From Flagellimonas ochracea (GTDB taxonomy: Bacteria > Bacteroidota > Bacteroidia > Flavobacteriales > Flavobacteriaceae): 64,000 nucleotides of DNA. The DNA is taken from NCBI RefSeq assembly GCF_009903685.1, contig NZ_JAAABI010000007.1:1-64000 (forward strand), in the 5' to 3' direction. Numbering within the stretch: position 1 is the first letter of the stretch; the number at the start of each line of letters is the position of its first letter. The position numbers were made by a program, and so were the translations under genes. This document shows positions 8,343 through 18,239 of the stretch, piece by piece. The notes beneath the pieces are model-generated. The model saw only the letters and a program-made list of their open reading frames with translations, was not told the DNA's origin and made no database searches.

Positions 8343-9623
8343 ATGGCTGTTTTAGAACATTTGACATCTCAGCAAGCGATTGACTTAGAAAACAAGTATG
8401 GAGCACAAAACTATCATCCACTTCCCGTGGTCCTCAGTAGAGGAGAGGGCGTATACGTCTGGGACGTAGAAGGTAAAAAGTACTATGACTTTTTATCAGC
8501 TTATTCAGCGGTAAATCAGGGACATTGTCACCCTAAAATTATCGGTGCGCTAAAGAATCAAGCTGAGAAGCTGACACTTACCTCGAGGGCATTTTACAAT
8601 GATATGCTAGGTCAATTTGAGGAATTCGCCACCAATTTTTTTGGTTATGACAAGTTATTGCCCATGAATACCGGGGCCGAGGCCGTGGAGACGGCAATTA
8701 AGCTCGCCAGAAAATGGGGCTATGAGAAAAAGGGCATTCCCACCAACCAAGCTAAGATTGTGGTTTGCCAAAACAATTTTCATGGGCGTACCATTTCCAT
8801 AATTTCTGCCTCCAACGATCCCATTGCAACGGAAAATTTTGGACCCTTCACCCCTGGGATTGTTTCCATTCGCTATAATGACATCAATGCGCTGCAAGAG
8901 GTGTTGAAAGACGAGAACATTGCTGCATTTTTGATAGAGCCAATTCAAGGTGAAGCTGGAGTATATGTGCCCGATGGAAATTATATCAAAGAAGCATTTG
9001 CCCTTTGCAAGGCCAAAAACGTGCTCTTTATGGCCGATGAGGTACAAACAGGCATAGCACGTACTGGAAGGTTGCTGGCGACTTGTGGAAACTGCTCCTG
9101 TGCCGATAAAAACTGTTCAGGTACACCAGACGTGAAACCCGATGTATTGATTTTGGGAAAGGCCATCTCAGGTGGCGTACTTCCGGTATCTGCGGTTCTG
9201 GCCAACAAAGAAATCATGGAGGTAATTCGACCTGGCAATCACGGTTCTACTTTTGGCGGAAATCCTCTGTCCTGTGCAGTTGCCATGGCGGCCTTGGAAG
9301 TGGTCAAAGAGGAGCGATTGGCAGAAAATGCTGACGAATTGGGCAAAATCTTTCGTAGAGAGATGGAAAAGCTTGTCCAAAACATAGATTTGGTCCGCTT
9401 GGTTCGTGGAAAAGGATTGCTCAATGCCATTGTGATTAATGACTCTGAGGATAGTTCCACGGCTTGGGATATTTGCATGGCCCTAAAAGAAAATGGGCTG
9501 TTGGCAAAACCGACCCATGGAAATATTATCCGTTTTGCACCACCCCTGGTAATGACGAAGGAGCAGTTGCTTGATTGTGTCTCAATAATTGCAAAGACCT
9601 TGCAAGACTTTGAAAAAAAATAG
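8343..9623 (+). CDS. rocD: Ornithine--oxo-acid aminotransferase
   Basis: 426-residue class III PLP aminotransferase that converts ornithine and 2-oxoglutarate to glutamate semialdehyde and glutamate, linking arginine and proline metabolism in the cytosol. Diagnostic stretches are [19 protein letters not shown] (22-41), the PLP aspartate D232 in ADEVQTG, and the Schiff-base lysine K273 in [10 protein letters not shown]. Between these sits a four-cysteine insert, C248, C251, C253 and C258 ([11 protein letters not shown]), a C-x2-C-x-C-x4-C pattern absent from the classical enzyme but, as I recall, present in flavobacterial homologues. It is monocistronic, ending in a strong terminator. Confidence 0.93.
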   Translation: MAVLEHLTSQQAIDLENKYGAQNYHPLPVVLSRGEGVYVWDVEGKKYYDFLSAYSAVNQGHCHPKIIGALKNQAEKLTLTSRAFYNDMLGQFEEFATNFFGYDKLLPMNTGAEAVETAIKLARKWGYEKKGIPTNQAKIVVCQNNFHGRTISIISASNDPIATENFGPFTPGIVSIRYNDINALQEVLKDENIAAFLIEPIQGEAGVYVPDGNYIKEAFALCKAKNVLFMADEVQTGIARTGRLLATCGNCSCADKNCSGTPDVKPDVLILGKAISGGVLPVSAVLANKEIMEVIRPGNHGSTFGGNPLSCAVAMAALEVVKEERLAENADELGKIFRREMEKLVQNIDLVRLVRGKGLLNAIVINDSEDSSTAWDICMALKENGLLAKPTHGNIIRFAPPLVMTKEQLLDCVSIIAKTLQDFEKK

Positions 9624-9624
9624 A

Positions 9625-9647
9625 AAAAGCCCCATTTTGGGGCTTTT
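9625..9647 (+). terminator. rocD terminator, bidirectional
   Basis: AAAAGCCCC (9625-9633) pairs with GGGGCTTTT (9639-9647) around a five-base loop. It begins at the rocD stop and also sits just beyond the end of the convergent gene at 9672, so it can serve both. Confidence 0.85.
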
Positions 9648-9671
9648 AATATATTCTCTAACCTAAAAACA

Positions 9672-11033
9672 TCAACGAGCGGCTGCTGCAGAACCGCCCT
9701 TGGGTTTGGCCCTGCGCAATTGACGCTGAATTTTTTTGATGGCGGACTCAATTGATTTTTCGGGTTCGATAATATTGTACTCTCCCCAAAAATCAGGATC
9801 TGAGAACCCAATGGCCTCATCACTAAGAATGATTGATTTTTTGAGGCGTTCTCTATTCTTCGGTAGATTGCCCGTAACATTCTTTTCCCAATCGGTGACC
9901 GCCATTTCTGCCGTCATACTGTAGACCGAATTGAACAATTTATCTTCCCAATCCACCTTGAATTCCAAGAAAACATTACTGTACCCGTAATACCATTTGC
10001 CATTTTTTTCACGATAATCTACCCGGTAGGCCACTTCGGTGGGCCATACGTCTACCTTGGCAGGCTTTCTTCTGACAAATAGCTTGGCAGCTTTAACCTT
10101 GTCTGTTATATTAAGGGTATAAATGGCACTGGTCAAGGTTCTATTTTCCACATCAATAAAGAGTTCTCCTTTATATAGTGGTTCGTTAATGGTTTCCAAT
10201 TGATCAAACTTGATCACAAAAATAAGTCTGTCGTTAATCCTTGTTGAGCGGTCGAAGGTAAACTTGTAATTAGCTATGGACCCATCGGAAAAAATATACT
10301 CCGGATATTTCATAATATCCACATAAAGTGTATTAAAGGGGCCTCCCTGCAATTTTAGAGCAACAGTGTCCAATTTGCTGTAGTCGGTACTTTTTCGTGC
10401 TTTGTAAAGCTCCACGGCATCTTGGCGCACCGAGCTATATGGTGATTTGTAAATGTTCACAACAGCTTCTGAAAGAGATACGTTTTTTCTACGTTTTTTT
10501 ATTGTCTCTCGATAAAATGCGGTCATCAATGTGGGGTCGTCAAAATAATTATCCCCTTTTCTTGCCAAAGTTTCCCTGACCAAGGCAGCAGCATCCTTTG
10601 GCGCATTAATGTTTACCTCGGATAGCTGCATTACCGAAACCAACAGTGTAATGGTGTTCTTTGCTGGCTTTAGCTGTGCCAAAGGCACATTCTTGCTTTG
10701 GTAGCCCAGAAATGACACTACAACGTTACCTTCCGTCATATTTTTAGGCACTTTCAACAAAAAGCTACCTTCCGTGTTAGTGATTGTAGTGATGTTGGTT
10801 CCTTCTACAGTTAGCGTAGCAAATACCAAGGGCTTATTTGACGATTGATCAACAACCTCTCCCTTGTACTGTTTATAATCATTTTCCGATGTTGCTTCTT
10901 GCTGGAAACCCCATACTTTTGGTAGCATGAACAATGCGGTTATCACAAAGAAGACCAATGGGATGCTATTTTGTCGTATGGGAAAAGCGGCTCTTAAGGA
11001 CTGCATAAGTATATATTTTAATAATTTCTTCAA
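9672..11033 (-). CDS. Carboxypeptidase-regulatory-like domain envelope protein
   Basis: 453 residues with a long N-terminus containing a hydrophobic export segment (about 20-43). A CarboxypepD_reg-like β-sandwich follows (KGEVVDQSSNKPLVFATLTVEG to FLGYQSKNVPL, about 57-125). The rest is a β-rich domain beginning with LVRETLARKGDNY and MTAFYRETIKKR, common in Bacteroidota envelope proteins; it lacks TonB-receptor barrel length. The C-terminus is basic and Ala-rich. The substrate is unknown. The ATG at 11006 (MQSLRAAF) is an alternative start. It lies downstream of the M14 peptidase gene on the same strand, about 105 bases away. Confidence 0.7.
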   Translation of the reverse strand: MKKLLKYILMQSLRAAFPIRQNSIPLVFFVITALFMLPKVWGFQQEATSENDYKQYKGEVVDQSSNKPLVFATLTVEGTNITTITNTEGSFLLKVPKNMTEGNVVVSFLGYQSKNVPLAQLKPAKNTITLLVSVMQLSEVNINAPKDAAALVRETLARKGDNYFDDPTLMTAFYRETIKKRRKNVSLSEAVVNIYKSPYSSVRQDAVELYKARKSTDYSKLDTVALKLQGGPFNTLYVDIMKYPEYIFSDGSIANYKFTFDRSTRINDRLIFVIKFDQLETINEPLYKGELFIDVENRTLTSAIYTLNITDKVKAAKLFVRRKPAKVDVWPTEVAYRVDYREKNGKWYYGYSNVFLEFKVDWEDKLFNSVYSMTAEMAVTDWEKNVTGNLPKNRERLKKSIILSDEAIGFSDPDFWGEYNIIEPEKSIESAIKKIQRQLRRAKPKGGSAAAAR

Positions 11034-11138
11034 CTATTAAATATACAAATTTTTACAGTGATTTAATTAGTTTTTACTCCAATATTGCAATCTAATTGGT
11101 TTAAAACCAGATAAAAAGCGGGTTGGTGTGATAATGCT

Positions 11139-13592
11139 TTAATCCACCATGAAAAGTGCATTGGCCATAAAAAGCTTTCCGTTTTCCCAGAAACCTCTGA
11201 ACAAAGGATTGTCCACCATATAAATAACCTGACCCTGACCGAATTGCTCAACACCAAAAATAAGTGAGCCGTCCACCTTCTTTTGAGCTTCACTACCAGC
11301 AAATCCTGAAACGGGAGTAGCGTTGTTTTTTAGATAAACCGCATTACCATTTTCTAGATATTGATAACCATTACTTCCCAATTTTAGAGTAAAATACTGT
11401 TTGCCATATCCATAGGCCAGCGGGTGGGTATTGTCTACTTCAGTTCTAAAAACAGCACCGGTAATGGCTTTCTTTATCTGCTCCCTTTGAGCATTTTTGT
11501 GGGGCATGGGTCTGTTTACAGTGTCTTTTGGAGTATTTTTCTTTTTGATGCTGAATCCTTTTTCACCGTCAAGAGCATCAATAGCGCCCCCCATTGCAAT
11601 TATCTTACCGCCTTTTTTCACCCAATTTTTAAGTAGTCCCAATTTTTCTTCTTTGAAGAAATCCCCATAACGGCCTCCGGGCAAAATCAAAATATGGTAA
11701 TCGTCCAAGTCAACCTTATCAACATATTCGTTGTCAATTACGGTCAATGGATAATGTAATTGCTGCTCAAAATAATGCCAAATTTCACCAAAACGGAGTG
11801 TGGACGTAGGGCCGCCCGACAATATTGCCACCTTTGGTTTGGCCACCATCTGAACGTATCTGGAGCCAAAGTCTTTACCAGAATCTACAAAACCTGTTGA
11901 ACTACTTATCATGCTTTTGTTGTGCTTCTTGGCAATATTGCGCAGTATTGGAATGAAGTTGTCCTTATGTTGATTATCTCCTTTGGTGATTATCAAGCTG
12001 CCACGGTCAAAAGAATCTCCTTCGATGGAGAAGGGCTGGTGTGCTGTTCGTACACGAATGCCATTTTTAAGCAAGTCGGCCAAAAAGCGGGCATCTTTCA
12101 TGCTGTTCCAATCGGTAATGTGGGCATAATTACCCTCACTAATGTTGCTTTGCACACCAGAGGTATTAGTTCCTCCTTTATTGCTTGAAGAAATGAGCGC
12201 TGTGGAAGCGATGGCATCAAGCCCATAGGCATAGGGCAAGGACCAGGCCGTAATATCGTAGGTAAGCGAGTCACTTAGTTTGGCTTTGGGTTCGAACAGT
12301 ACTTTCACAAGCGTTGCCTTGGTTTGGTTGGTGGAGACAACCAGACTATTCTCCGAAACAGGCATACTTCCATTGCCGCCCGTGTTGTACTCAAAACCTT
12401 TTACCGAACCTCTGGAGCCCATACCGTATTCAATCTTGTGCTTGTCAAGCAAGGATTTCAATGCGTCAACTTTGTCTTTGTCCCCATTCAGTACGTAGCT
12501 GTTGTACTTGAAGTTTCTGTTTTTGTAGAATTTTTGAAACTCAGTGTTCAGCTTATCTGCATTTTTTGAAGACACTTCCACGGTGGATAGTCCCGTGGTA
12601 AAATGGTGGGCTATACGATCTTTTAAAGTAAGGGTATCCCCAATTTTTGTGATAATTCCCAAACCTGCACGTCCACTTCCTCCCTGTTCGTAGGTCATGC
12701 CTATGGCACCATTATAGGTGGGATAGGTATCTCCGTAGCTGGGATAGAAAAGGTCAAAAATTTCCTTGGTGAAATAGAACCATCCATTGGCATCAAAATA
12801 TTTTGCATGGTTTTTTCCCAAGGTTACCTGAAAATTCCTTTGGAAATCAGTAATCACTTCGTGATAGGGCTCAGCGGCCGGAGCAAAATAATAAGGATTG
12901 TCCACGCCTTGCTCATGAAAATCCACATGAACATGAGGAAGCCATTCATTGTATACTTTTATGCGTTGTTGACTTTCCACTTGGGTCAACCATGCCCAAT
13001 CCCGATTTAGGTCGAACATATAGTGATTGCTACGTCCGTTCCACCAACCTTCGTGGTGTTCCTTACTGTTGGGGTCTACCTGATGCGGATTGTTTTTATA
13101 CTGATTGTACCAATTGCTATATCGGTCCCGACCATCTGGATTGATACAGGGATCTATAATGACCACAGCATCTTCCAAATATGCACTTTTCTTGGTCAAC
13201 AACTCATAAATGGTCTTCATGGAAGCCTCCGTGCTTACACTTTCATTCCCGTGCACGTTGTAACTCAACCAGACAATTGCTTTGGAATTTGTTCCCGTGC
13301 CTTGGGTGTTTTTTACATGTTCCGTTCTTATATCTTCTAGGTTGGCCATGTTTTCTTCAGAAGAAACAAAAACCAACAATAACGGCCTTCGTTCATTGGT
13401 TTGCCCATAAACCGTTAGTTTTACCCTTTTCGGGACTTCTTTGGCCAAATATTCGTAATAATCCACCACTTCATGGTGTCTGGTGAATTCGGTGCCTAGT
13501 TCATATCCCAAAAACTCAGAAGGAGATTTTAGTTGTTGTGCGCTAAGTAAAAAACCAGAAAGTAAACAGAGGGAAAGTAAAAATTTATTCAT
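11139..13592 (-). CDS. Secreted M14 family zinc carboxypeptidase
   Basis: 817 residues with signal peptide MNKFLLSLCLLSGFLLSAQQ. The M14 zinc-carboxypeptidase domain spans about 25-350: zinc ligands H114 and E117 in VHGNES, substrate-binding DPCINPDGRDRYSNW near 147-161, and a third ligand in HVDFHEQG (H222 or H226). The C-terminal half contains a glutamine-amidotransferase-like flavodoxin fold (PKVAILSGGPTS, ILPGGRYGDFF, GKIIAMGGAIDAL), usual for this Bacteroidota subfamily. It probably trims peptides in the periplasm or outside the cell. Divergent from bshC with 162 bases between. Confidence 0.88.
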   Translation of the reverse strand: MNKFLLSLCLLSGFLLSAQQLKSPSEFLGYELGTEFTRHHEVVDYYEYLAKEVPKRVKLTVYGQTNERRPLLLVFVSSEENMANLEDIRTEHVKNTQGTGTNSKAIVWLSYNVHGNESVSTEASMKTIYELLTKKSAYLEDAVVIIDPCINPDGRDRYSNWYNQYKNNPHQVDPNSKEHHEGWWNGRSNHYMFDLNRDWAWLTQVESQQRIKVYNEWLPHVHVDFHEQGVDNPYYFAPAAEPYHEVITDFQRNFQVTLGKNHAKYFDANGWFYFTKEIFDLFYPSYGDTYPTYNGAIGMTYEQGGSGRAGLGIITKIGDTLTLKDRIAHHFTTGLSTVEVSSKNADKLNTEFQKFYKNRNFKYNSYVLNGDKDKVDALKSLLDKHKIEYGMGSRGSVKGFEYNTGGNGSMPVSENSLVVSTNQTKATLVKVLFEPKAKLSDSLTYDITAWSLPYAYGLDAIASTALISSSNKGGTNTSGVQSNISEGNYAHITDWNSMKDARFLADLLKNGIRVRTAHQPFSIEGDSFDRGSLIITKGDNQHKDNFIPILRNIAKKHNKSMISSSTGFVDSGKDFGSRYVQMVAKPKVAILSGGPTSTLRFGEIWHYFEQQLHYPLTVIDNEYVDKVDLDDYHILILPGGRYGDFFKEEKLGLLKNWVKKGGKIIAMGGAIDALDGEKGFSIKKKNTPKDTVNRPMPHKNAQREQIKKAITGAVFRTEVDNTHPLAYGYGKQYFTLKLGSNGYQYLENGNAVYLKNNATPVSGFAGSEAQKKVDGSLIFGVEQFGQGQVIYMVDNPLFRGFWENGKLFMANALFMVD

Positions 13593-13754
13593 AGATGCAA
13601 TGGTTCATTTGTGGTAACCAAAGCTAACAATAAATTGTTCCCAAAGCATAATTTTGTTTTTGAACCGTTGCGAAAATACGATAAAAGTAATTAACGATTT
13701 TTTAGGAGGATAAAAAAAGAAGAGAAGTATCTTTAGCACATCATTGCACTTTTA

Positions 13755-15356
13755 ATGGAAGTAGATTGTATACCTTTTAGGGAAACAGGTTATTTTTCAA
13801 CGTTGATTTGTGATTACCTTGATGAACACGAAAACTTGAAGCCATTTTATAACCGATTTCCCCACCTTCAAAATTTTCAACCCCAGATAAACGAAAAAAA
13901 GGCAAATTATGCCACCTCCCACAGGAAAGTTTTGGTGGAAACCCTAAATCGACAATATAAAGGATTTCAGGTTTCAAAATTGACCCAGGAAAACATTGCT
14001 GCTTTAGAAAGTGAGGATAGCTTCACCATTACTACCGGTCATCAATTGAATATTTTTACTGGACCCCTTTATTTTCTGTATAAGATTGTTTCCACCATCA
14101 ATCTGTCTAGGAAACTAAAAAAAGAATACCCCAAATATCAATTTGTACCGGTTTACTGGATGGCCACGGAGGATCATGATTTTGATGAAATCAACCATTT
14201 TAACTTTGAAGGCAAGAAGATAGCGTGGGACAGAGCTGCTTCTGGAGTGGTCGGTGAATTAGATACCCAGGATATGGATAAGGTGTTAAAAGCATTTTCG
14301 GCTGATTTGGGAGAGGGGCAACGTGCCGATGAGCTCGTTACTTTGTTCAGGCGAGCCTATTTGGAGCACAACAACTTGGCCGATGCGACCCGTTTTTTGG
14401 TCAATGAACTGTTTGGCGATATAGGGCTGGTTATTGTTGATGGTAATGATACAGCCTTAAAAAAATTATTGATTCCGTATATAAAACAGGATGTTTTTGA
14501 GCAAATTCCCTATAAAAAGGTTTCCGAAGCGATTGTTGGTCTTACGGGGGTTTCTTCCGAATATAACATTCAGGTCAACCCTCGGGAGATTAATTATTTC
14601 TATCTGAGAGAAGGGCTACGAGAGCGCATTGTAAGGAAAGATGAAGGTTTTCATGTGGTCAACACTAAGTTGAGTTTTACCAAAGCACAACTTGAAAAAG
14701 AAATGGATGGTTATCCAGAACGGTTTTCTCCCAATGTAATTGCAAGACCATTGTTTCAGGAGGTAATTTTACCTAACCTATGCTACATTGGAGGAGGGGG
14801 AGAGCTGGCTTACTGGTTGGAGCTCAAACCCTATTTTGAGGCCATGGATGTCACCTTTCCCATGCTTTTATTGCGAAATTCGGTGCTTTTGCTCACGGAA
14901 AAGCAAAAAGGTAAAGTTGAGCGATTGGATTTAAAGGTTTCCGACCTCTTTTTAAAGCAACATCTTCTCGCTGAAAAGAAGGTCAGGGATATTTCTGATG
15001 TTGACATTGATTTTTCACCACAAAAACAACTTTTGGAGAATCAATTCCAAAATTTGTATCAACTGGCTGAAAAAACGGATAAAAGTTTTTTGGGAGCCGT
15101 AAAGGCACAGGAAGTCAAGCAGAAAAAAGGCCTGGATGTCCTTGAAAAAAGATTGCTAAAAGCCCAAAAACGGAAACTGCAAGATCATGTGAAAAGGACC
15201 AGGGACATGCAAGATGTTCTGTTTCCGAACCAATCCCTTCAAGAAAGACAACTAAATTTTTCAAAGTTCTATCTGGAAATGGGTGACAATTTGATTCCAA
15301 CCCTATTGGAAAAACTTGATCCCCTTAAGCAGGACTTTCTCATTTTAAGGTATTAA
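13755..15356 (+). CDS. bshC: Bacillithiol biosynthesis cysteine-adding enzyme BshC
   Basis: 533 residues matching BshC along its length: PFRETGYFSTLICDYL at the start, EDSFTITTGHQLNIFTGPLYFLYKIVSTI (80-110), PVYWMATEDHDFDEINHF (135-155), and NLCYIGGGGELAYWLELKPYF (340-360). It catalyses or assists addition of cysteine to GlcN-malate to give bacillithiol, the low-molecular-weight thiol of Firmicutes and many Bacteroidota. A near-consensus -7 box TATCTTTA is at 13738-13745. It converges with, and overlaps by 12 bases, the flavin oxidase gene. Confidence 0.93.
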   Translation: MEVDCIPFRETGYFSTLICDYLDEHENLKPFYNRFPHLQNFQPQINEKKANYATSHRKVLVETLNRQYKGFQVSKLTQENIAALESEDSFTITTGHQLNIFTGPLYFLYKIVSTINLSRKLKKEYPKYQFVPVYWMATEDHDFDEINHFNFEGKKIAWDRAASGVVGELDTQDMDKVLKAFSADLGEGQRADELVTLFRRAYLEHNNLADATRFLVNELFGDIGLVIVDGNDTALKKLLIPYIKQDVFEQIPYKKVSEAIVGLTGVSSEYNIQVNPREINYFYLREGLRERIVRKDEGFHVVNTKLSFTKAQLEKEMDGYPERFSPNVIARPLFQEVILPNLCYIGGGGELAYWLELKPYFEAMDVTFPMLLLRNSVLLLTEKQKGKVERLDLKVSDLFLKQHLLAEKKVRDISDVDIDFSPQKQLLENQFQNLYQLAEKTDKSFLGAVKAQEVKQKKGLDVLEKRLLKAQKRKLQDHVKRTRDMQDVLFPNQSLQERQLNFSKFYLEMGDNLIPTLLEKLDPLKQDFLILRY

Positions 15357-15890
15357 ATAAGTGCCTTTCCATATATTGCCATGAGGAAGAAATTGAACTC
15401 GCGTATGGTTAGGGCGACCCAGTTTTAGATACTCAAACTTTTGCGGGATTAGGTTAACGATGGCAAAATGGTTTTTGTCTTGTAAATAGTCTATGGCCTC
15501 TGGGGATTTGATAGTGCTTCCTGGGGGTATAAAAACAGTGTAGTCCCTCCGCGCTTTTGTAGGGACATTTTTCCAGTGGTTTTCAATCAATTGTCTATCA
15601 GTCACTAATTGACCTTTTCCTTCCACTTTAAGTTGAAACAATTTCTTTGGATGGTAAAAAAGTGCGGAAATATGCTGGTTTTTATTCAACTCCTTTATTT
15701 TACTTGAACGACTATCGGTGTAGAAGGTCAGGTGAAACTCTGGCGAAACTCTTCGAAGAACAACTGTTCGCAAGCCAATATCATTCTGCAATCCTTGGGT
15801 CGCCAAGGCAAAATATCGAAAAGGATGTCCTTTTTTGGATGCACCCAGCCTAAGTTCAGCTGTCAATTCTTTAAAAAGATCTTGAATCAT
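15345..15890 (-). CDS. Pyridoxamine 5'-phosphate oxidase family FMN-binding protein
   Basis: 181 residues with the split-barrel FMN-binding fold of PNPOx-like proteins. Visible are PFRYFALATQGLQNDIGLRTVVLR (20-43), LTFYTDSRSSKIKELN (50-65), SALFYHPKKLFQLKVEG and a C-terminal LGRPNHTRVQF. It is shorter than true PdxH (about 215) and lacks a clear PdxH C-terminal RLHDR motif, so vitamin B6 synthesis is not assured; an Alr4036-like flavin oxidase role is equally possible. Start chosen at MIQDLF, since residues upstream are unlike the family. It overlaps the bshC end by 12 bases. Confidence 0.75.
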   Translation of the reverse strand: MIQDLFKELTAELRLGASKKGHPFRYFALATQGLQNDIGLRTVVLRRVSPEFHLTFYTDSRSSKIKELNKNQHISALFYHPKKLFQLKVEGKGQLVTDRQLIENHWKNVPTKARRDYTVFIPPGSTIKSPEAIDYLQDKNHFAIVNLIPQKFEYLKLGRPNHTRVQFLPHGNIWKGTYLIP

Positions 15891-16040
15891 AGCCCATGAA
15901 AATACCTTTTTTAAAAAAAAAGTAATAATCAAGTAGGGTTTTTTTTACCCGTGTTGTTCTACTATTGAAAATTGCTATGAAATTTTCAACTAAAAATGAG
16001 TTGGTAACTCATATGTTTAGGTTGGTTTTGATTTTAATTT

Positions 16041-16077
16041 AAAAGCCCCGGAGTGGTTCCCGGGGCTTTTGTTTTTT
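16041..16077 (-). terminator. Terminator after the cytolysin-like gene
   Basis: AAAAGCCCCGG (16041-16051) pairs with CCGGGGCTTTT (16060-16070), an 11-bp stem with T-rich flanks on both strands. It begins 18 bases past the stop of the 16095-18143 gene. Confidence 0.85.
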
Positions 16078-16094
16078 GCTAAATCAAATTGAAA

Positions 16095-18143
16095 CTAGTT
16101 TATGACCCATGGACCATTAAAACTATCGGTATCTATTTTATATTCCATTAACTCCTCACCTGTGTCGTTTATGAATAGCCATCCTCCACTGGCACCTCCA
16201 AAAGAAATAAAAGTGCTCGCACCAACTTTTTCAAATAGCTTTACACCTGTTCCTCCTCCAAATTCCGTGGTCGCTACTTCTGGACCCCATGAGCCATTGC
16301 CGGAACTATTATATAAAGCATAGCTACTGCCATCGTCACCAAAGAACATTTTATTGCCACCAAGATCGAATCTGGCTCCGGCGGTGAACCCTTGGTTGGT
16401 GTAAGGAAATCCACCACTATCACCAAATATTGCATTGACCGAGTAAATGATGTTTTCCCCTCCCGATCGACTATAAGTACCGATAGGTCCATCTTCGGGT
16501 GATGCTGTTGGAGTGTAGTTGAAGATTTCTGCGGCCAAACCATCATCGTTGAAGATGTAGATTTGAGTATCCGAAAATCGGGTACAAGCACCAATTGAAT
16601 CAAAGGTTGTACCACCAATGGGTCCTTCAGGGTCTGAAATCTCCCACATGCCTCGTATCCTTTCATCATTGGTGGCTGCATTGCCATCGTACCAGGCGTA
16701 GCGTGTACCTGCTTTATTGAATATAATGATATCACCATCCCTAATTTGGAACATTGCACCAATGCCACCTTCGTCGGTCTCCGTTTTGAAGATATCCACT
16801 AAGGGCTGATAACCAACTGGAGGAAATATACCCTTTAGTTCGCAATTTTTGACTGTATATCGTGTGGCTAAGTTGGTGCTTACTACTTGACTAGGGTCTT
16901 CTAAACTATTCACAACATAAGATAAAGGTAGTCCGCCTGAAATATCACTTGACTCCGCCAATCTTCCTACAATATCTTGGAGATTATTAACCGTTTCATT
17001 AGTATCATCACCCCCGAAAACGGCACCAACGGCATTTAAGGTGCCTTGGGAATCTCCACCATAGGCAATTACTTTAACCGACAAGTTATTGTATTCCTTT
17101 AGTGATTCAATATCTACACTTGCGCTAGCATTCCCAGCAACAGCATTGTATGATCCTTTCAAAGCAGCTTCCATGTCTTCGGCCGAGGCTGTGGATTCAT
17201 AAAGCATGTAGAATATTCTACCATACGTCACTGATGATATAAACGTTGCAGGATTATCGGGTTGAATAAAATTTGTCAGTTGTTCGGGTGCTACGCTTGA
17301 ATCAAAAACTTCATCAAGACTTGTGGGCTTCACATAGCTCATGGTATAATACTGCTGCGTTAGCTTAACGAGAACACTACTCGTTTTAGAACTGATATCT
17401 AATGAGAAATCGCTGCTAACTTTTGCAGTGAGTGTTGATGCTTTCAAACCCATTTCCAATGCCAATTGTTCAGACGAGTTTACTGCGACTACATCAAGAG
17501 TGAAGTTAGCGGGCGTAATATCGCCATTTTGCGCTATAATGTCATTCATGGCCTGTTGTACCGTTCCTTGGTTTACAACATCTACAGCTACCGTAGCCAC
17601 AGGATTTCCTGTAATCAAATTATAGGTAATTGTACCACCAGCACGTTTTACAACAATATCCGTTGGGGTTCCATTATCCAAAGTTTTCCCTTGCAAAAGG
17701 TTTCCTGGCCAAATCACCGATGCGTTGGTGTTGTATAGTGGGAAAGTATGGGTTCCCCCTGTGATATCCACTTCTTTTTCCGTACAGACCCAACGTTGCT
17801 CTATGGTTGGTCCGTTGCTACTCTCCTTACGGTCAAACTTATCGTCTGCCGTGGTCTCTGTACCGGCAACTTCTGTTTCCGTGATATTGAGTGGAAAGTT
17901 TTCAAATGCATCTCCACTAGCAACAACTTCTGAGAGTGTAGTTGCTGCTATAGTTTCAGGACAGCCATTATTATTCGCTGGCCCTGTTTCATTTGGGCAG
18001 TTATCATTTGCATCAACCACACCATCCTGATCGGTATCTACTGATCCGGAAGTATCTGGACTTTCATCTTTGCTACAGGAAATGGCTACCACTATGAGCA
18101 GTACCATCATAGACCTGTTCCATAATTTAAATTTTGCTTTCAT
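16095..18143 (-). CDS. Lipoprotein related to cholesterol-dependent (thiol-activated) cytolysins, propeller-like C-terminus
   Basis: 682 residues. Lipoprotein signal with Cys23 (VAISCSKD), then a thrombospondin-3/OmpA-linker-like acidic repeat (DTDQDGVVDANDNCP, 36-50). Residues about 115-436 resemble domains 1-3 of cholesterol-dependent cytolysins: WPGNLLQGKTL (145-155) like the YPGALLQ block, QQYYTMSYVKPTSLDEVF (263-280), ISSVTYGRIFYMLYESTAS (302-320), YGGDSQGT (361-368) with the paired glycines, and GGLPLSYVVNSL (403-414). The membrane-binding domain 4 and its Trp-rich undecapeptide are absent. Residues 445-682 instead show about four repeats, like a hemopexin-type propeller. ATG at 18143 is chosen because the lipobox follows. 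Probably pore-forming; target and trigger unknown. Confidence 0.8.
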   Translation of the reverse strand: MKAKFKLWNRSMMVLLIVVAISCSKDESPDTSGSVDTDQDGVVDANDNCPNETGPANNNGCPETIAATTLSEVVASGDAFENFPLNITETEVAGTETTADDKFDRKESSNGPTIEQRWVCTEKEVDITGGTHTFPLYNTNASVIWPGNLLQGKTLDNGTPTDIVVKRAGGTITYNLITGNPVATVAVDVVNQGTVQQAMNDIIAQNGDITPANFTLDVVAVNSSEQLALEMGLKASTLTAKVSSDFSLDISSKTSSVLVKLTQQYYTMSYVKPTSLDEVFDSSVAPEQLTNFIQPDNPATFISSVTYGRIFYMLYESTASAEDMEAALKGSYNAVAGNASASVDIESLKEYNNLSVKVIAYGGDSQGTLNAVGAVFGGDDTNETVNNLQDIVGRLAESSDISGGLPLSYVVNSLEDPSQVVSTNLATRYTVKNCELKGIFPPVGYQPLVDIFKTETDEGGIGAMFQIRDGDIIIFNKAGTRYAWYDGNAATNDERIRGMWEISDPEGPIGGTTFDSIGACTRFSDTQIYIFNDDGLAAEIFNYTPTASPEDGPIGTYSRSGGENIIYSVNAIFGDSGGFPYTNQGFTAGARFDLGGNKMFFGDDGSSYALYNSSGNGSWGPEVATTEFGGGTGVKLFEKVGASTFISFGGASGGWLFINDTGEELMEYKIDTDSFNGPWVIN

Positions 18144-18239
18144 CACGTTTTTGTTTTGTGGGTTAAACTTGATTATAGTTTTGTGTGACCTGCCCGGTAA
18201 ACGGTCTGCAGCCCTTAGCCGAGCAAGACCACAAAACTG

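Noticed and set aside
15966..15986. Small inverted repeat gaaaatt...aattttc
   Set aside because: Short and AT-rich; expected by chance in such sequence.
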